64,000 nt of DNA from NCBI GenBank assembly GCA_009103225.1, contig RHPI01000585.1, forward strand, positions 185,331 through 249,330. Reading direction: 5' to 3'. The translations under genes and the position numbers were made by a program. The notes below the pieces were generated by a model, which was not told the DNA's origin, did no database searches, and saw only the letters and a program-made list of their open reading frames with translations. Shown here piece by piece: positions 22,375 through 34,670 of the stretch. Each line of letters opens with the position of its first letter. Within the stretch, counting starts at the first letter, position 1. The DNA is from Chlorokybus atmophyticus (lineage: Eukaryota; Streptophyta; Chlorokybophyceae; Chlorokybales; Chlorokybaceae).

Positions 22375-23208
22375 CTACCAGTAGGAGCAGTCATGGTAGT
22401 GGCACTTACTACGTACGTACAACAGCCACGTACTTGTTGCTTGGCAACTCCTTGCATACAGGCTTTCAACATCAATTGTGAAGCGTGTAAACAATGAAAC
22501 CCTGTGCACATTTGATAAGCGCAGGACAACATTGACCTCACCCGCGGAGTCTGTTGCATTCCTCCGCTTGTGGCCTCCACACGCCACCTTCGGTTGCGTA
22601 TGAATATGAACCAAGATACGCTCTGTGCACAGCTCGCCAACAAGGGAAAGGCGAAGACGGCAGCGGAGGAGGGGTTGACAACCACTCACAAGACTTTGAA
22701 AAATCGGTTGCTGGCAACTGCGCACCTCCGCATCACAGTCATTTACCTTACTGTGGCCCGCTCCATCTGTACCTTGAGCATGCAGCCCTGATCTACAGGA
22801 GAGTGCTGTCTTTCCACCCTGTGTGGCACCTTTGAGTTGGTAGTCACAAGCTCGCGCGCGACGGCGTCCTCTAGAGCGATGACACAAACTGGTCATCTCC
22901 TCTGACGACGCTGGCTTAGCTTTGCAACCGCTTGCAGTTGGCAGCCGCTGAGTTAAACCCGCGTTGTCGAAGGAAATGACCAAGTCTTGGTCAGCGTCTC
23001 CGAGGATCCCGTTGCGCGCAGGCTCGTCGGCACAGGTTGAGTATGGAGGGAGGCAAGAGGTGTCCCCACTCGCCCTCAACTCCTCCTCCTCACTCTCACC
23101 GCCGCTATCAATACCAGGCATAAGGCAGCGCCGTTGCCATGCTCTGTAACGCAGAACAATTGCCCATGCCTGGGCACTACTAGCATCAAACTCAACGATG
23201 ACACGCAC
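22375..23208 (-). CDS. Uncharacterised single-exon ORF, 277 aa (doubtful)
   Basis: This is the longest open frame in the 20.4-25.5 kb spacer, starting with an ATG at 23208. Its first 130 residues are hydrophilic with a Glu-rich stretch (GGESEEEELRAS) and no recognisable domain. The C-terminal third is rich in Ser/Cys/His and looks random. I do not recognise it. Plus-strand frames through the same region are also partly open, so this may be a chance ORF. Confidence 0.25.
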   Translation of the reverse strand: MRVIVEFDASSAQAWAIVLRYRAWQRRCLMPGIDSGGESEEEELRASGDTSCLPPYSTCADEPARNGILGDADQDLVISFDNAGLTQRLPTASGCKAKPASSEEMTSLCHRSRGRRRARACDYQLKGATQGGKTALSCRSGLHAQGTDGAGHSKVNDCDAEVRSCQQPIFQSLVSGCQPLLRCRLRLSLVGELCTERILVHIHTQPKVACGGHKRRNATDSAGEVNVVLRLSNVHRVSLFTRFTIDVESLYARSCQATSTWLLYVRSKCHYHDCSYW

Positions 23209-23523
23209 AGCTAGACTTTAACCTTCAGCCCAACTGGCTCAAACTGCTCTATCCACTTCTTTGTGTATACATAAATGCCAACATAATGACCCAAGGGCAG
23301 TCAAGCCGTCAGCGTCTCGCAACGCACACCGTTGTGCAAACTACTTAACCCGTTCTTGGTATCGTACTCAAGCATGCCATGCGGTTAGCAAGCAGGAAGC
23401 CTTGCAAGGAACAACAGAGCAGTCGGCTGAACAAGCTCAAGCTTGTGTTGGCAAGTTCTTGCTAGTTTGCTTCCAGCGCAAAAAAATTACTGACTGGCTT
23501 GCCAACCGAAAGCGTTTGGCTAT

Positions 23524-23563
23524 AGCTTCCTTCTGGCTGCACAAAAGCAGCCAGAAGGAAGCT
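23524..23563. repeat. Perfect 17-bp hairpin
   Basis: Arms 23524-23540 and 23547-23563 are exact complements around a 6-nt loop (ACAAAA). Confidence 0.92.
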
Positions 23564-24600
23564 TTGCATGCGGCTCAGTACCGAGCAGGGCATAGATTAA
23601 CACCGAGAGTTGCCCCACAACAACAATAGATGAACGAACCTGTCGTGCGAACTGGGACTCACCTGGAACGCAACCCTACATCATGTCACACTTGTAGACG
23701 GTCAACAGCCAGGGCCCAGCCCAGAAGATTGCGGCTTCTTCCAAGAGCCTGCTCCGTAACTGTTGGTGACCACCAGAATCCAACCAGCAGCAGACTCGGC
23801 AGCTTGAAACCTCCTGTAGACTACGCACCACACCACAACCTCTGTCAAGGCTGCTGCTACAGCCTCACTCACACGTCGCTGGCGTCGCCGCCCTGCCTGC
23901 TCAGCCACAGCGACAGCCACAGCCGCACGAGTCAAGCCGGTTGGCCCAAGGCGCGCCCGCCTGGAGGCACACAGCTCCCCTTCTGCCTACACCCACTTGG
24001 CCGCCGCCCCCACCCCTACAGCATGCATGAACGCTTGCTTGCTTAGTGCTTGGCGCAGGTGGTTAGGCTTACCCCCTAACAGGAGTCACTGGCAGTGCGC
24101 GAGGCATGCATGCGCGTGTGCCTGCCACAGCGCATTGCCGTAGGCTGACTTCCAACTGCAGCCAGCGTTATCAAGATGAGATGCATGCATGCTGAAGCAA
24201 TGCGCAATGAGTAGTAGTACTAGCCAATGTCAGATTGGTGCAACGTTGTTGCCTGCCTCCGTGAGAGTGTATAGGGTTTGAGCGACACTTGATGCATGGG
24301 GTTGCCTTACGCGCTTTCTGCTCAAGCGAGGAGTGAGTTCAGGTGAGTTTCGGGCAGCCGCAGCTGCTCGCGTGCGCTTGGCCTTAAATCCATTGCCACG
24401 CAGAGAAACCGCAAAGGATGATGATGATATACTGCAAACCGCTGCAGTTGAGGGCGATCCTTGCGCTTGCCAATGGCTGATGCATGCATTCTATTGACAC
24501 AGGCAGCGATGGGGCAAGTTGGTTAGTTGGTTGACTGAGTTTGCGCGGTAGCAAATTGCCACGCATGCAGTCATTGCCGGTACCTTCTTTTGTACGCTTG

Positions 24601-24653
24601 ACAAGTATGGACTTGCTAGCAAGTCCTTACTTGTGAACAGCGCTGTTCACAAG
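24601..24653. repeat. Two overlapping palindromes
   Basis: 24601-24634 is a loop-less palindrome with 16 of 17 pairs. 24630-24653 is a perfect 24-bp palindrome centred on AGCGCT. They share five bases. Confidence 0.9.
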
Positions 24654-25062
24654 CGGAAATGACCCATCATCTACTGTCTGGCACTTGCGTCAACTCCAGA
24701 CGGGAGTCCAGTTGCCGCTAGTTATGCTTGTTAGTCCAACCTGTGAAGTTCATGCCTTCGTTGCGCTGTGCGGGTTAAACATGCCTAATCGGTGCCCAAT
24801 CGCACATCGCAACAGACTTGTCAACAGGGGCGCTGAGGGGGTGAGAGGACTGACGTTTGCAATGCGATGCTCCCCCTTTGCAGACCTGTGAGACTTGTAT
24901 CCCAACTAACCGCCCTTGCTTCTACTGCTGCCTACTCTGTGTGCACATAGTTGCGCTTGTTTACCTGCCCCTTGGCCATGGCCCTTAGACACATGCAGTT
25001 TGTTGCCAACATAGTCTGTTTTTTGTACTTGTATACATGTTTATATATGTGAAGGTTCGCAG

Positions 25063-25064
<2 letters not shown>

Positions 25065-25103
<39 letters not shown>
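25065..25103. repeat. (TC)n microsatellite
   Basis: About 19 uninterrupted TC units downstream of the THUMP gene's 3' end. Confidence 0.95.
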
Positions 25104-25106
<3 letters not shown>

Positions 25107-25526
25107 CGTCCAGGTCATGGTGGCAGCTTGCAGTTGTTCACGAGCAACCATGAGCAAACAACAGACCACGCAGTGGGGCGTCAATGTGACCTACAATCAA
25201 CTATGTGCGTGTGCAATTTCGCACGTTGGTGCCAGCACAAGTGATCATACGTGTACACTCAGAATTCACATCCTTTGGACGGGTGCTGTGATTTTTGTTC
25301 AACAGACAGTGCTTTAATTGAGGCGTTGCAAGCGCAGAGAGCTTTCCACCTGTGCCACACTGTTGCCAGAATGTGACCAGCCAGTGTACATAGCAACATA
25401 CTTAATAAAACTGCTACATCAACACTTCTTTGGATGCGATACGGTGTCTCAAATGGCGCCTCATCAGTGCACATAGCTTCAGCAAACTCTCCTCGTAAAA
25501 GGTCTCAAGTGACAACTTGGGACCTT

Positions 25527-27277
25527 TCATCTTGTGTCTGCTGATGTTGTTGTTTCATCACGCGCGACCCGATCGCGCTTGGCCTGCCACCGCGCTCGCC
25601 TGCGCTCCAGACTCGTGGGCTTCCTGTGCGGCGGGGGAGGGGGAGGGGACGCCGTACGCGCGATGACGTGCAGCTCCACACGCATGCCCTGCTCATGACA
25701 GATATGTGGTAAGGTGACACACGCGCACACGCGCGCACACACATGCCACGACTGCGCCTCTTTGCCACAGCCATTAGGACTCTTTCACCTCCATATCCAC
25801 GGGCAAAGTCATCTCCAGCTGCAAGCAGTCTCCTGCAGCTGTGGCCAGCACATTCTCTGATATCCGCCCGCGAGCCAACAACACAGCCCTGCCAGTTTGC
25901 ACATAAAGTTGTCAATGAATTTCCCTACCGTTTACGTGCACACTCTATAATGCACACACTATGACTGTCTGATATAGCAACTACATTGACACATGTACAA
26001 ATTGTCTGTACTTGCCCGTATGATCAGCACATGTGAAAGACAACTTCGAGCAACGATTGTGTCATGATGCGGCGTTTGTGCAAGATTGTTGGTTGTTGGT
26101 ACAACGCAACCTGTAAGCCGATCAAGTGGTAACAACCAACCTGCCAGTGGAAGGGCGCAACACACGCGCAAACTCGCGCATGACCCTCTCATACAACTGA
26201 AAGCACTTCTTCGCTTCTCCTGCAGACGAACTTATGAAACTCAAACCCACGCATTATAAGAAACGGTGTGATGCACATCTGCAAGCTCACCCGACTTCAC
26301 ACCAAAAGGCATATCCGAGACAACCCTGTCCACGCACCCATCGCGCAAAGGCAACCGGTGCGCATCTGAAGAGCAGAAGTCACAGATGTAAACAACATGT
26401 CCATACCACCAAGTGGGCATGAAGGGAAGCTTACCAGAACCCAACATGAAACACAGACGCGCAAACACACGCGCATGCAACCGCATACGCACGCGCAAGC
26501 ACACGCACGCGCGCACGCCCCCTCGCCCGCACACGCACGCGGACGTGCACGCACTGCCGCACACAAGTGTACACACAACATGTACGTGAGTACCCCATCG
26601 CAGTGTGTCGCACGTCACCTTCGCTTCCTCCAACAGTACTCTCGCGTTGTTCCCACACGCCTCAACCGCCTTCACGTCTTTATCCCCCGCGACAGCATGC
26701 ACAAACCCTCCGTTGGCATGCGCCCAATCGGCAGCCTCCAGCGGTATGGTCCCGCACCCGCCCATCGGGTCCAACACCACGTGCGTGTGTGGGTCCACGC
26801 GCGCCAGCTGGCACATCGCGTACGCCACGGAAGGCTTCAACGACGTGGTCACGAGGGCCGATCTGTACACACGCCTCGCGTACAACTACACAACAACGAC
26901 AACAACAACAACAACTCTCAGTGAAGTTGAAAAACAACTAGCCCAGGTGTGGCATGTTGGGTGCGGGAAGGGGAAGCGTATCATCATCTCACCTGGCGTG
27001 GAGCTGTCCAAAGCCTCGCCTGCTTTGGTTGTTTGTTGTCTTTGTCGTTGTTGTGTGTGTCTTCAGTTTCAAAGCTGTCACTCACGGTGGGAGCCTCTAC
27101 GTTGGTTCCTCCTTGACTGGCTTCCACCATGCTGTTACTGTAGCCCACGATGTTGCTGCTGCCATTCTGCACTGCATCCGCTGGACTGAACACAATGCAA
27201 CATGCCAATCAGGTGGGTATGCTACATGTTGTCGTTCATGTGTGTATGGATGCATGTGCACATGGATGTGTGCATGC

Positions 27278-27354
<77 letters not shown>

Positions 27355-28010
27355 CAAAATGTATCACCTGTAAAGTAGGCTCAGTGCCAGTGTGAGCTCA
27401 CCATCCATCAGCCACGCAACCACCTCAACTGCCGCACACAAGTTGTTTTGTTTATTACCAGTTGTTGTCTCACTCATCCCAATAATGCATCACAACTACA
27501 TCATTCCTCACCGTCAAAGTTGCGCATGGATCCGCTCCACCCGAGCGCGCTCTGCACGCCCGCGCCGACAGAAGCCGCAGCATCCATCGACGTGTAGGCG
27601 TGTTTGATGGGTGAGTTCTGTATTGTGCGGTGGCATGTGACTCTGAAACTTATTGTTGTGGTTGATGTTGGTGGGGTGGTGGGTGTTGGTGTATGTGTGA
27701 GTGTCTGCCCTGTCCATGCCTGCACTGTTTCCACTGCAGGCAACCAGTCCACCTGATGCACGTATGGTAGTTGAGTCAACAGCATTTTTGCATGCATGCA
27801 ACCTGTGCTAGATTTTTGCGAGTGCTCTGGTGTACGTGCTGACAACATTGTTGATCATATTGAACTGCGTGTGAAGCAAGCAGGTTGAACCTTTTCTTTC
27901 GCACCTGGGAGGCAATGTCCTTGAGGCGATCCATGGCAGCTGCAGCATCACTCACAGGGACATCCTGCAGCGTGTGTAAGCAGAAAGGTAAGAAGCGCGC
28001 GCGCTCGTGC

Positions 28011-28086
<76 letters not shown>

Positions 28087-28087
28087 N

Positions 28088-28160
<73 letters not shown>

Positions 28161-28544
28161 TCTCTCAAACCCTAATGCAGACGTCTCTCACCTTGCATTC
28201 TTGAACAAGTGCGTAGAGGTTGTCCGCAGCTCTCAGGCGCATCAACGCCTGAAAGTTCATCCATGTCTTAACCATACCTCTTCACATACCAACAACCTGA
28301 CATTCAACTTTTGAATCCTCCTCCTCACCTCCTTGCTGGCGGAGGAGTAGAAGCACACCCGTCCTTTGAGCACCAGCGGCGGAGGCAGGGCGTCCTTTTC
28401 TGGGACAAGCTCACCGCGTGCAGCGCCGTCATCGTCGTCATCACGGAGGAGGCCTCTATCAGCAATCTCCTCAAACAGCACCTGTTCCAGGCCTCCCGCG
28501 CATGTCGCCACGTACCTAGAGCTCCGCCGCCGCCGCCGCTCCAT
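25527..28544 (-). CDS. THUMP-domain RNA (guanine-N2) methyltransferase, THUMPD3-like
   Basis: Minus-strand exons: 28544-28302, 28248-28192, 27964-27905, 27752-27512, 27428-27402, 27180-26993, 26885-26619, 26429-26291, 26219 to about 26141, then one or two C-terminal exons to the stop at 25527. Seen: N-terminal YVATCAGGLEQVLFEEI; LRAADNLYALVQE; THUMP-type FRVTCHR followed by HAYTSMDAAASVGAGVQ and FDVEVVAW; SAM-binding VLDPMGGCGT (about 309-318); catalytic-type SDMPFG (about 399-404, in the place of DPPY or NLPF); VMREFARVLRPSTGRL. Known: THUMPD3 with TRMT112 forms m2G in tRNA (positions 6/7). TRMT112 dependence here is inference. Odd: a low-complexity insertion (about residues 210-272) separates the THUMP and methyltransferase domains. 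The exon junction after residue about 430 is uncertain because two frames are open there. Divergent from TRIM37 with 228 bp between starts. Confidence 0.87.
27280..27350. repeat. (GT)n microsatellite
   Basis: About 35 GT units in an intron of the THUMP gene. Confidence 0.95.
28012..28157. repeat. (TG)n-(GA)n compound microsatellite
   Basis: TG units to 28034, then GA units to 28157 with one N at 28087, in the THUMP-gene intron between exons 2 and 3. The N suggests a collapsed or joined repeat. Confidence 0.95.
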
Positions 28545-28772
28545 GGCGTGCTGTGCTGTGCCTGGGTCCCCAATTGGGTCCCTATAACAGCCCCAAACAC
28601 AGGTGAACCCGAACCCAAATCAAGAACCCGAACCCGATGCGAGATACTATAGAACACGAAGAGATACGCTTTGTATGTCATCGCGACAAAACACGCAACT
28701 GGCGAGATACGCTTAGCGTAACACGCAGAGAGTTTGAAGCTTTAACGTTTTGAAAGTGTAGGTTGCATTGAT
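28545..28772. promoter_or_regulatory. Bidirectional promoter region, THUMP gene / TRIM37
   Basis: 228 bp lie between the two start codons. Two direct repeats are visible: CGAACCC units (about 28608-28640) and GAGATACGCT at about 28661 and 28704. No TATA box is obvious. Confidence 0.45.
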
Positions 28773-31700
28773 ATGACAGCAGCCGGCGGTGGCGGTGGCG
28801 GCGGTGGCGGTATGGACGAGGAGGAGGAGGGGGAGGTGGAGGAGGGTCGGTTGAGGTTGGACGAGTGGACAGACGAGGAAGAGGAGGAGGAGGAGGGGGA
28901 ATTGGAGAATTACCAGGACGAGGACGAGCTGGAGCTGGAGGAGCAGGAGCATGCTGATGGGAGGGGTTATGCCACTGAGGGGTTGGAGGAGGAGGAGGAG
29001 GAGGCGGCAGAGGAGCAGGAGGGGCAGGAGGAGGATGAGCTTGAGGACGAGGTTGACGACGATGATGAGGGTAATGTCGGTGGTGCTGGGGCGGTCGATC
29101 GCTACGACAGCGACGACGCAGTCAGCCGTGCCGGCAGCAGCAATGCCGGCGCCAAGCAGCAGCAGCAGCGCAGGCAGGACGACGCCGCTGCAGCCATTGC
29201 GGACATATTCCGATGCTTCATATGCCTAGGAAAGGTGTGTACGTGCACTTTTGGTTGCTTGTTGGTCTGTGAGTTGTTTTTCTTGCGTGCATGTGTGCGT
29301 GTTCGTGTATGCACATGTGTATGTATGCGTGCGCACAAGCACACATACGCCCTACACGCACACATGCACAAAGACGCGCGCTCACGCGCGCGCACAGATG
29401 CACCCACTAAAACACCAAAACACAAGCAAGCAAGCAAACAAAGAGACAATGGCACGGCATGCACACGCATATGCGCATGGCTACCATCATGTTGTACTGC
29501 ACAGCTGCCAATGCAGCCTGACGTCTTGTGCTCACTTGTCATCGCCCTCACCTACATGGCACATCACAGGCTGTGGACGCGCAGCTGTGCCCCTGCTGCT
29601 CAAAGATCTGCTGCTCTCTTTGCATACGGGTAAGCGAACAATCTCTCTCCACAATATGTCTCCAACTCTCTCTATCACTATAACTACATAAAATCTCTTA
29701 TCATCCCGCAGCGCTGGTTGACCGACGAAGGCCACCAGCACTGCCCCCACTGCCGCGCTTCGCTGCGCGCGTCTCAGCTCGTCAACTGCCGCTTCGTCGC
29801 GGAAGTGTCCGCTGAGATCGATCGCCTTCAACACGAGCACGACAGACAACAACAACATCACGGGCAGGTAGGAGACGCTGTTGTGGTGTTGTGTGTGTGT
29901 GATGGGAAATGTGATGGGTGGTGTCGTGCAGCTGTGCGCAAAGCATGGGAGTAGTTATACGTACTTTTGCGGGACGTGCAGCGCGGTCATATGCTCCGAC
30001 TGTGCGGTGTTCTCAGAGGTAAAGTTTGGTCATGCATGCACGCACGCACATGCACGCATACGCAGCCACGTGCACGCACATGCGGGTCCACGCGCACGCT
30101 ACATATCAGTAGCTTATTCTTGCTGTTTATGCTGAAGTAGATGGTTGATTTGATCAGGAGCACAGCGGGCACAAGTTTGAGCGTCTGAGTGATGTTTACG
30201 AGCGCCATGTCGAGGCCATTCAGGCCGAGGCTGCGGGACTCTACCGCCGCTTGAAGGTAACAGCTCTTAGTGTAGTAAACATGTCAATCAACACACGCAA
30301 TGCGTCATGTGTACTTGCGCAGGAGCTTCGCACGGCCGTCAAGACCGCAGACGAGAACATTGAGCGTGTTCAGAAGGTCATTCTCATGCTGGGTCTCCCT
30401 TGAAGGATTCTGTTAGATGTTGGATTCGAGAAATTGATTCACTGACACTTGCGTTGCAGGGGAAGGATGAGCATGCTGCTGAGCTGCAGCTCGCAATGGA
30501 AAGCATGCAGGTGCACAGATTCTCATGTTTCGAATCATCCTCACCCAACATGAAACATCCTCAAGCTTACGTTGTTGTCTTGTCTTGTTAATGTGCAGGC
30601 AAGGTTGGAGGCCCAGCTTAAAGGCAAGCTGCTGACCCTGCTCGGCCAGAAGGTTGCCATGGCAGAAGAGGTGTGAGGCATGCGTATGTATGTAGCATGC
30701 TTTCCAAAAGATTGGCTCATGTGTGTGAACATGATCATGCTTGCGTACGCGCCCATGTGTGCGCATGCGCGTGTACGTGCTTGTATGTGTATGTGTGTAC
30801 ACATGTGTGTTTATGCACACGTGTGCATGCGTGTAGGTGGAGATGCTGGAGGGCATTTTGCGCGAGCTGAACTCTCGCCTGAGCACGTCCTCGCGGGCCG
30901 AGCTGGTGTCCACCAGCAGCGAGCTGGTGCGCGCTCTCCACGCAGCCCTGCAGCGCCAGACGGCCACAGACTTTCAACGCACGCCTGTCTCCACAGAGTT
31001 TGAATCTCAGGTATCTATCTAAGAGATGTAGTATCACACATGTTGTGTGTAACACGCATGCAAGTACACGTACGCTCTTCCAATTCTTGTTGATGCGCAT
31101 ATGTATGCGTGTTGCTGTGGGCACAATCTGTGCCCATAACAACACCTACCACCTATGGTATAGCGGCGATACATGTGTGCATGTGCATGTGTATGTGTAC
31201 ATGGGTAGCTGTTCCACTGTACAGGTTGCACACTCAGGCACGCACAAGCAATGTGTGCATGCCTGAGTGTTCACAACGTACAGACTCATGAGTATATGAA
31301 CATATACGCACGCATAAAGATGCACAAGCACACGCATACACTGCCGTGCACATGTACTCACACATGTTGTGCGTCATGTGCACTCACTGTGTCAAACGAC
31401 TGGCAGGTTGTCCCACCTTACTCTTACACGGAGGTCTCTCTCCACAATTTCTTCGCGAAGCTGCGTCCCAGCGCGATTGTGGCTCACCGCAGGCGCAGCG
31501 AGCGAGACGTTGACGAAGAGGAGGAGGAGGATGAGGGGGTGGACGACGATGAGGACAACAACAACGATGGCGGGGATGCCACGTGCTCGGAAGTCATCTA
31601 CAGCGATGTGAGCGGGGTTGAAGAGGGTTATGTGGTGTTGTGGGTGACTTGTGTTGTTGAGTGACTAAATGCAAGTTGATGTGGTTGTGCAGGCGATCTG

Positions 31701-33645
31701 CACAGGAGGCATCAAGTGGCGATTGAAGGCAAGTGCTGCGTGGATGTGTGCGCACAAGCACAACAATGGCTATAGGCTCATCACATGCATCTCTTGTCGT
31801 CTGCAGATATATCCTAATGGCAATGGAGTTGCACGTGGCACGCACTTGTCCGTTTTTCTTGAGGTGAGACTCGCTGCTTGAAGGAGCGTATTGTTGTACA
31901 TGATGTTGTGACGTACTTCAACTTGCTACCTACACACCAACAGATGTTGGAAGGCGGGGGCCCGGAGCCCGCGCGATACGAGTACCGCGTGGTGATGCTG
32001 CACAGAAGGCGGCCTTCGCAGTGCATTGTGCGCGAGTTTGCCAGCGAGTTTGAGGTATGTGTGTGTGTATGTGTGTGTGTGTGTGGTGGGACACGTGAGC
32101 ACTGTGGGATGGACTTGACAGTATGTGTGTCTCAGGTTGGGGAGTGTTGGGGTTACAACCGCTTCTTCCGCATCGATCAGCTCGTGCGAGAAGGGTATCT
32201 CCTGCCTGAAGAGGACATCATCACGCTGCGATTTGCCGTGCGTGCACCCTTGTAAGTGAGCATGAGGCCAACTGGTGTGTGCGTACGGGGCTGATTGACT
32301 ATGTGTGCGACCATGTGTGCGCATGTGCGTGCGTGTCTGCGTGCGTGGGTGCGCATTGCCCAACTTGTTGCTCCTCTGTGACAGGTACTCGCAACAATGC
32401 AAGGATCAGCAGAGAGCGATTGCAAAGCTGCAAGCTGAGAAGCAGGAAGCGCTCGCGCAAGTGAGTGTAGACATGCGCATATGTTTCAATGTTGTGTATG
32501 ACCGCATGTACCACAACTAGCTCATGCGTACAACTCTCAATTAGGTGGCAGTATTGCGTCGAGCATTGGTTTCAGACGCTTCCACACCTTCAACTTCTTC
32601 AGCATTCCCACGCAAGCATCATCATCATCACCCTTCTGCGGATGCGACAGCAGCAGCTGCGGTGTCTTCGTCATCAGACAGACGAGAGTCTTCAACTCGA
32701 TGGCGGCAACAACAGCGACGCCGACACGCTCGACACCAACAACAGCGACAGCGATCGCCGTCCTCCTCACGCCCGCTTCTGCTCGTGCCTGTCGTGCGCA
32801 GCCGACACCAACTACCCACAACAGGTGGGTGGGTGCGTGGGGGGGCGGGGACGTTTGGGTGCATGTGCATGCGTGCGTGTGCGTGCATACATGTGTGCAC
32901 TTGCTAGAACACCACGATCATTGCATGTATCGGATGAATTGAAGATACTCTCATGCATGACGGCAACTCGAACTTGGGTGTCTTGAGCAGAAGCGAGTGT
33001 CGGGTCTGCGAGCACCAGCACGAGTGGTTTCTTTGCCAATGGTCTTGAACGGGAGGTGATATCGCTGCGGGGCGAAGATGCAAACGCGTGTTCACCCGCA
33101 TGCAAGCTTGTGGACGATGATGTTCGGAATGAGGTCGAAGACAACACCTCCAGCAGCAGCAGTGTGGAGTCATTATCAGAGTTTGCATCATCCATGGCGT
33201 GTGATGTCCACGTTGATGTGGCCTCGACGCAACACGCGACGGACGCGCTATGCGCTGTTCTCGCCGAACCAACTTTTGAGGCGGGTAGTGCGGCAGGCAG
33301 AGGCAAAGAAAACGCTGCAAGGAGGAGATTGTTTGGCAGTGCGGAGCTGAGGTTATGGGGTGAATTTGGCGAACAGCTTGTGTCTACATCACGTGTCAAC
33401 TCAACAACGACCCGTGTGTCTGCGCCGCCTACGCCTCGAAGGTGTGCACACAATGCTCATGCTACTGTCACGTGCACGCAAACGCCCACTCCATATAGAC
33501 GCGCACCCATGCACACGCCCTCACACACATGTTGGTCAGTCGCAGGAGGAGCGTTGGGCATGACTTGGATGATAGGGGCGTATGGGCGTCCAGCACGAGT
33601 GCTCTTGTCGCGGAGGGTATAACAAAAGCCGGCAGTCGAAATTGA
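28773..33645 (+). CDS. TRIM37: TRIM37-like E3 ubiquitin ligase (RING, B-box, coiled coil, MATH)
   Basis: Eighteen exons, all in phase: 28773-29234, 29570-29629, 29712-29867, 29932-30018, 30158-30256, 30323-30376, 30460-30510, 30599-30670, 30837-31010, 31407-31607, 31693-31728, 31807-31863, 31944-32054, 32136-32251, 32385-32460, 32545-32824, 32991-33441, 33546-33645; about 880 aa (human protein about 964). Seen: Glu-rich N-terminus (1-145); RING from CFIC (148) to CPHC (185-188); B-box 2 (about 228-262); coiled coil (about 265-400); MATH domain with [18 protein letters not shown] and [18 protein letters not shown] (about 402-600); Ser/Arg-rich tail. Known: this domain order, with MATH rather than SPRY, is the TRIM37 type, which ubiquitylates histone H2A, peroxin PEX5 and centrosomal proteins in animals. 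Its algal substrate is unknown. The intron after 31728 has a GC donor. The splice 33441/33546 was chosen over read-through because the spliced intron is TG/CA-rich like its neighbours. Confidence 0.95.
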
Positions 33646-34483
33646 CTCTTTGCTATATCATTGTGTATACAAGCAAGAATGTCATATACGTGGCAGTACG
33701 CGTTGGTTGGTTGTAGCGTATGTAGGTCACAGCTATTATTTTCCTTGCTGTTCAATAGAGCCAGCCAAACAACAAGACACACCATGCTGGGCCCGTGCGC
33801 GTGTGCATGCGCATGTGCACACGCACATGTGCAAGTTCTTGAGTCGGTGTGCGTATGGCCAACTACACAGCAAGCATCAGAGTTGCGAAAGCAAACTCAG
33901 TCGTAGGGGCCAAATGCCATGCAAGCCAGCAAGCACACAACACATCAGATGAATTGAGAAGGTTGCTGGTGCTCAAGTCCTCTGCTGCTTGATCAGAGCG
34001 CGTCACCGTAAATAGAGCCGGTGTGCCAGTGCTATTATGCCTGCTTACCATTGCTCCCATTGTGGCTGGCATTTGCCATGTAGATCAGCTTATCAAGCCA
34101 TGTATCAGGTGCACACAAACCTGCTTTGTGCTCAACTGTAACGGCCAAGCCCCAAGGCATTGTGCTTGGCAGGCCCCGTTTACCATTAGCACAGTCAGCA
34201 TCGTCGCACGTAAGCATATGATTAAGGTCCTGGGAAACCGCCGGTCACAGGCCGGCTGCAATTGAGCTGTTGGGAGCGACACTCGTGCATGACTTCCGGG
34301 TCATTGACATATATCTGGCCGGGGTCAGTTTCACACGCGGCGTGTCGCGTGACTCGCGTCTGACACTTTTCGAAACGCCCCACTTTATGCCACCAATCCG
34401 ACGTGGCGCCTGTTTGCCTGCCAGCGCCACGCTGGCGCCAACACAACAACAACAACAACAAGAAGAAACACGCACACCAACAA

Positions 34484-34515
<32 letters not shown>

Positions 34516-34670
34516 AAGTCACACTGAAACCTACACCCGCAGAGCCACCCCAGAGCGATACACCACAGGAGGACAGGGGAGAAAGAGAAGGAGAAGGAGA
34601 AGGTGAAGAACAACGACATCAACAGCAGCGGGGAGAGTGCACGCATCTCCTGCAGGGCCCTCTTTCAGTC
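33646..34670. other. Spacer between TRIM37 and IDO
   Basis: No gene is seen. It ends in CAA and CAG trinucleotide runs (about 34440-34516) and a purine-rich stretch just upstream of the IDO start, probably its 5'UTR. Confidence 0.6.
34441..34516. repeat. CAA/CAG trinucleotide runs in the IDO upstream region
   Basis: (CAA)n at about 34443-34461 and (CAG)n at about 34488-34515, roughly 155 bp before the IDO start codon. Confidence 0.85.

Larger units (their letters stand above)
20414..25526. other. Five-kb spacer between WD40 and THUMP genes with unresolved coding-like fragments and hairpins
   Basis: No gene model could be closed. On the plus strand short stretches look protein-like: about 21801-21900 (FILNAVLRQHTDHAEVAALSA), 21905-22000 (FLFSGAKMLSNAAELFHNN) and 22091-22177 (GKEGMGSINTEGLESVK then a stop). 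Splice sites linking them in phase were not found. Hairpins occur at 21571-21617, 23524-23563 and 24601-24653, and a TC microsatellite at 25065-25103. The region may hold a decayed gene or UTRs. Confidence 0.5.

Noticed and set aside
23260-24046. Two adjoining plus-strand ORFs (122 and 138 codons)
   Set aside because: No domain, random-looking composition, and one spans a perfect hairpin.
24601-24653. Palindromes considered as a CRISPR array
   Set aside because: Units are unique, adjacent and without regular spacers; the genome is eukaryotic.
33442-33621. Longer TRIM37 C-terminus reading through 33442-33545
   Set aside because: The segment is CA/TG-rich with a GT donor and CAG acceptor in matching phase; splicing gives a more ordinary tail.
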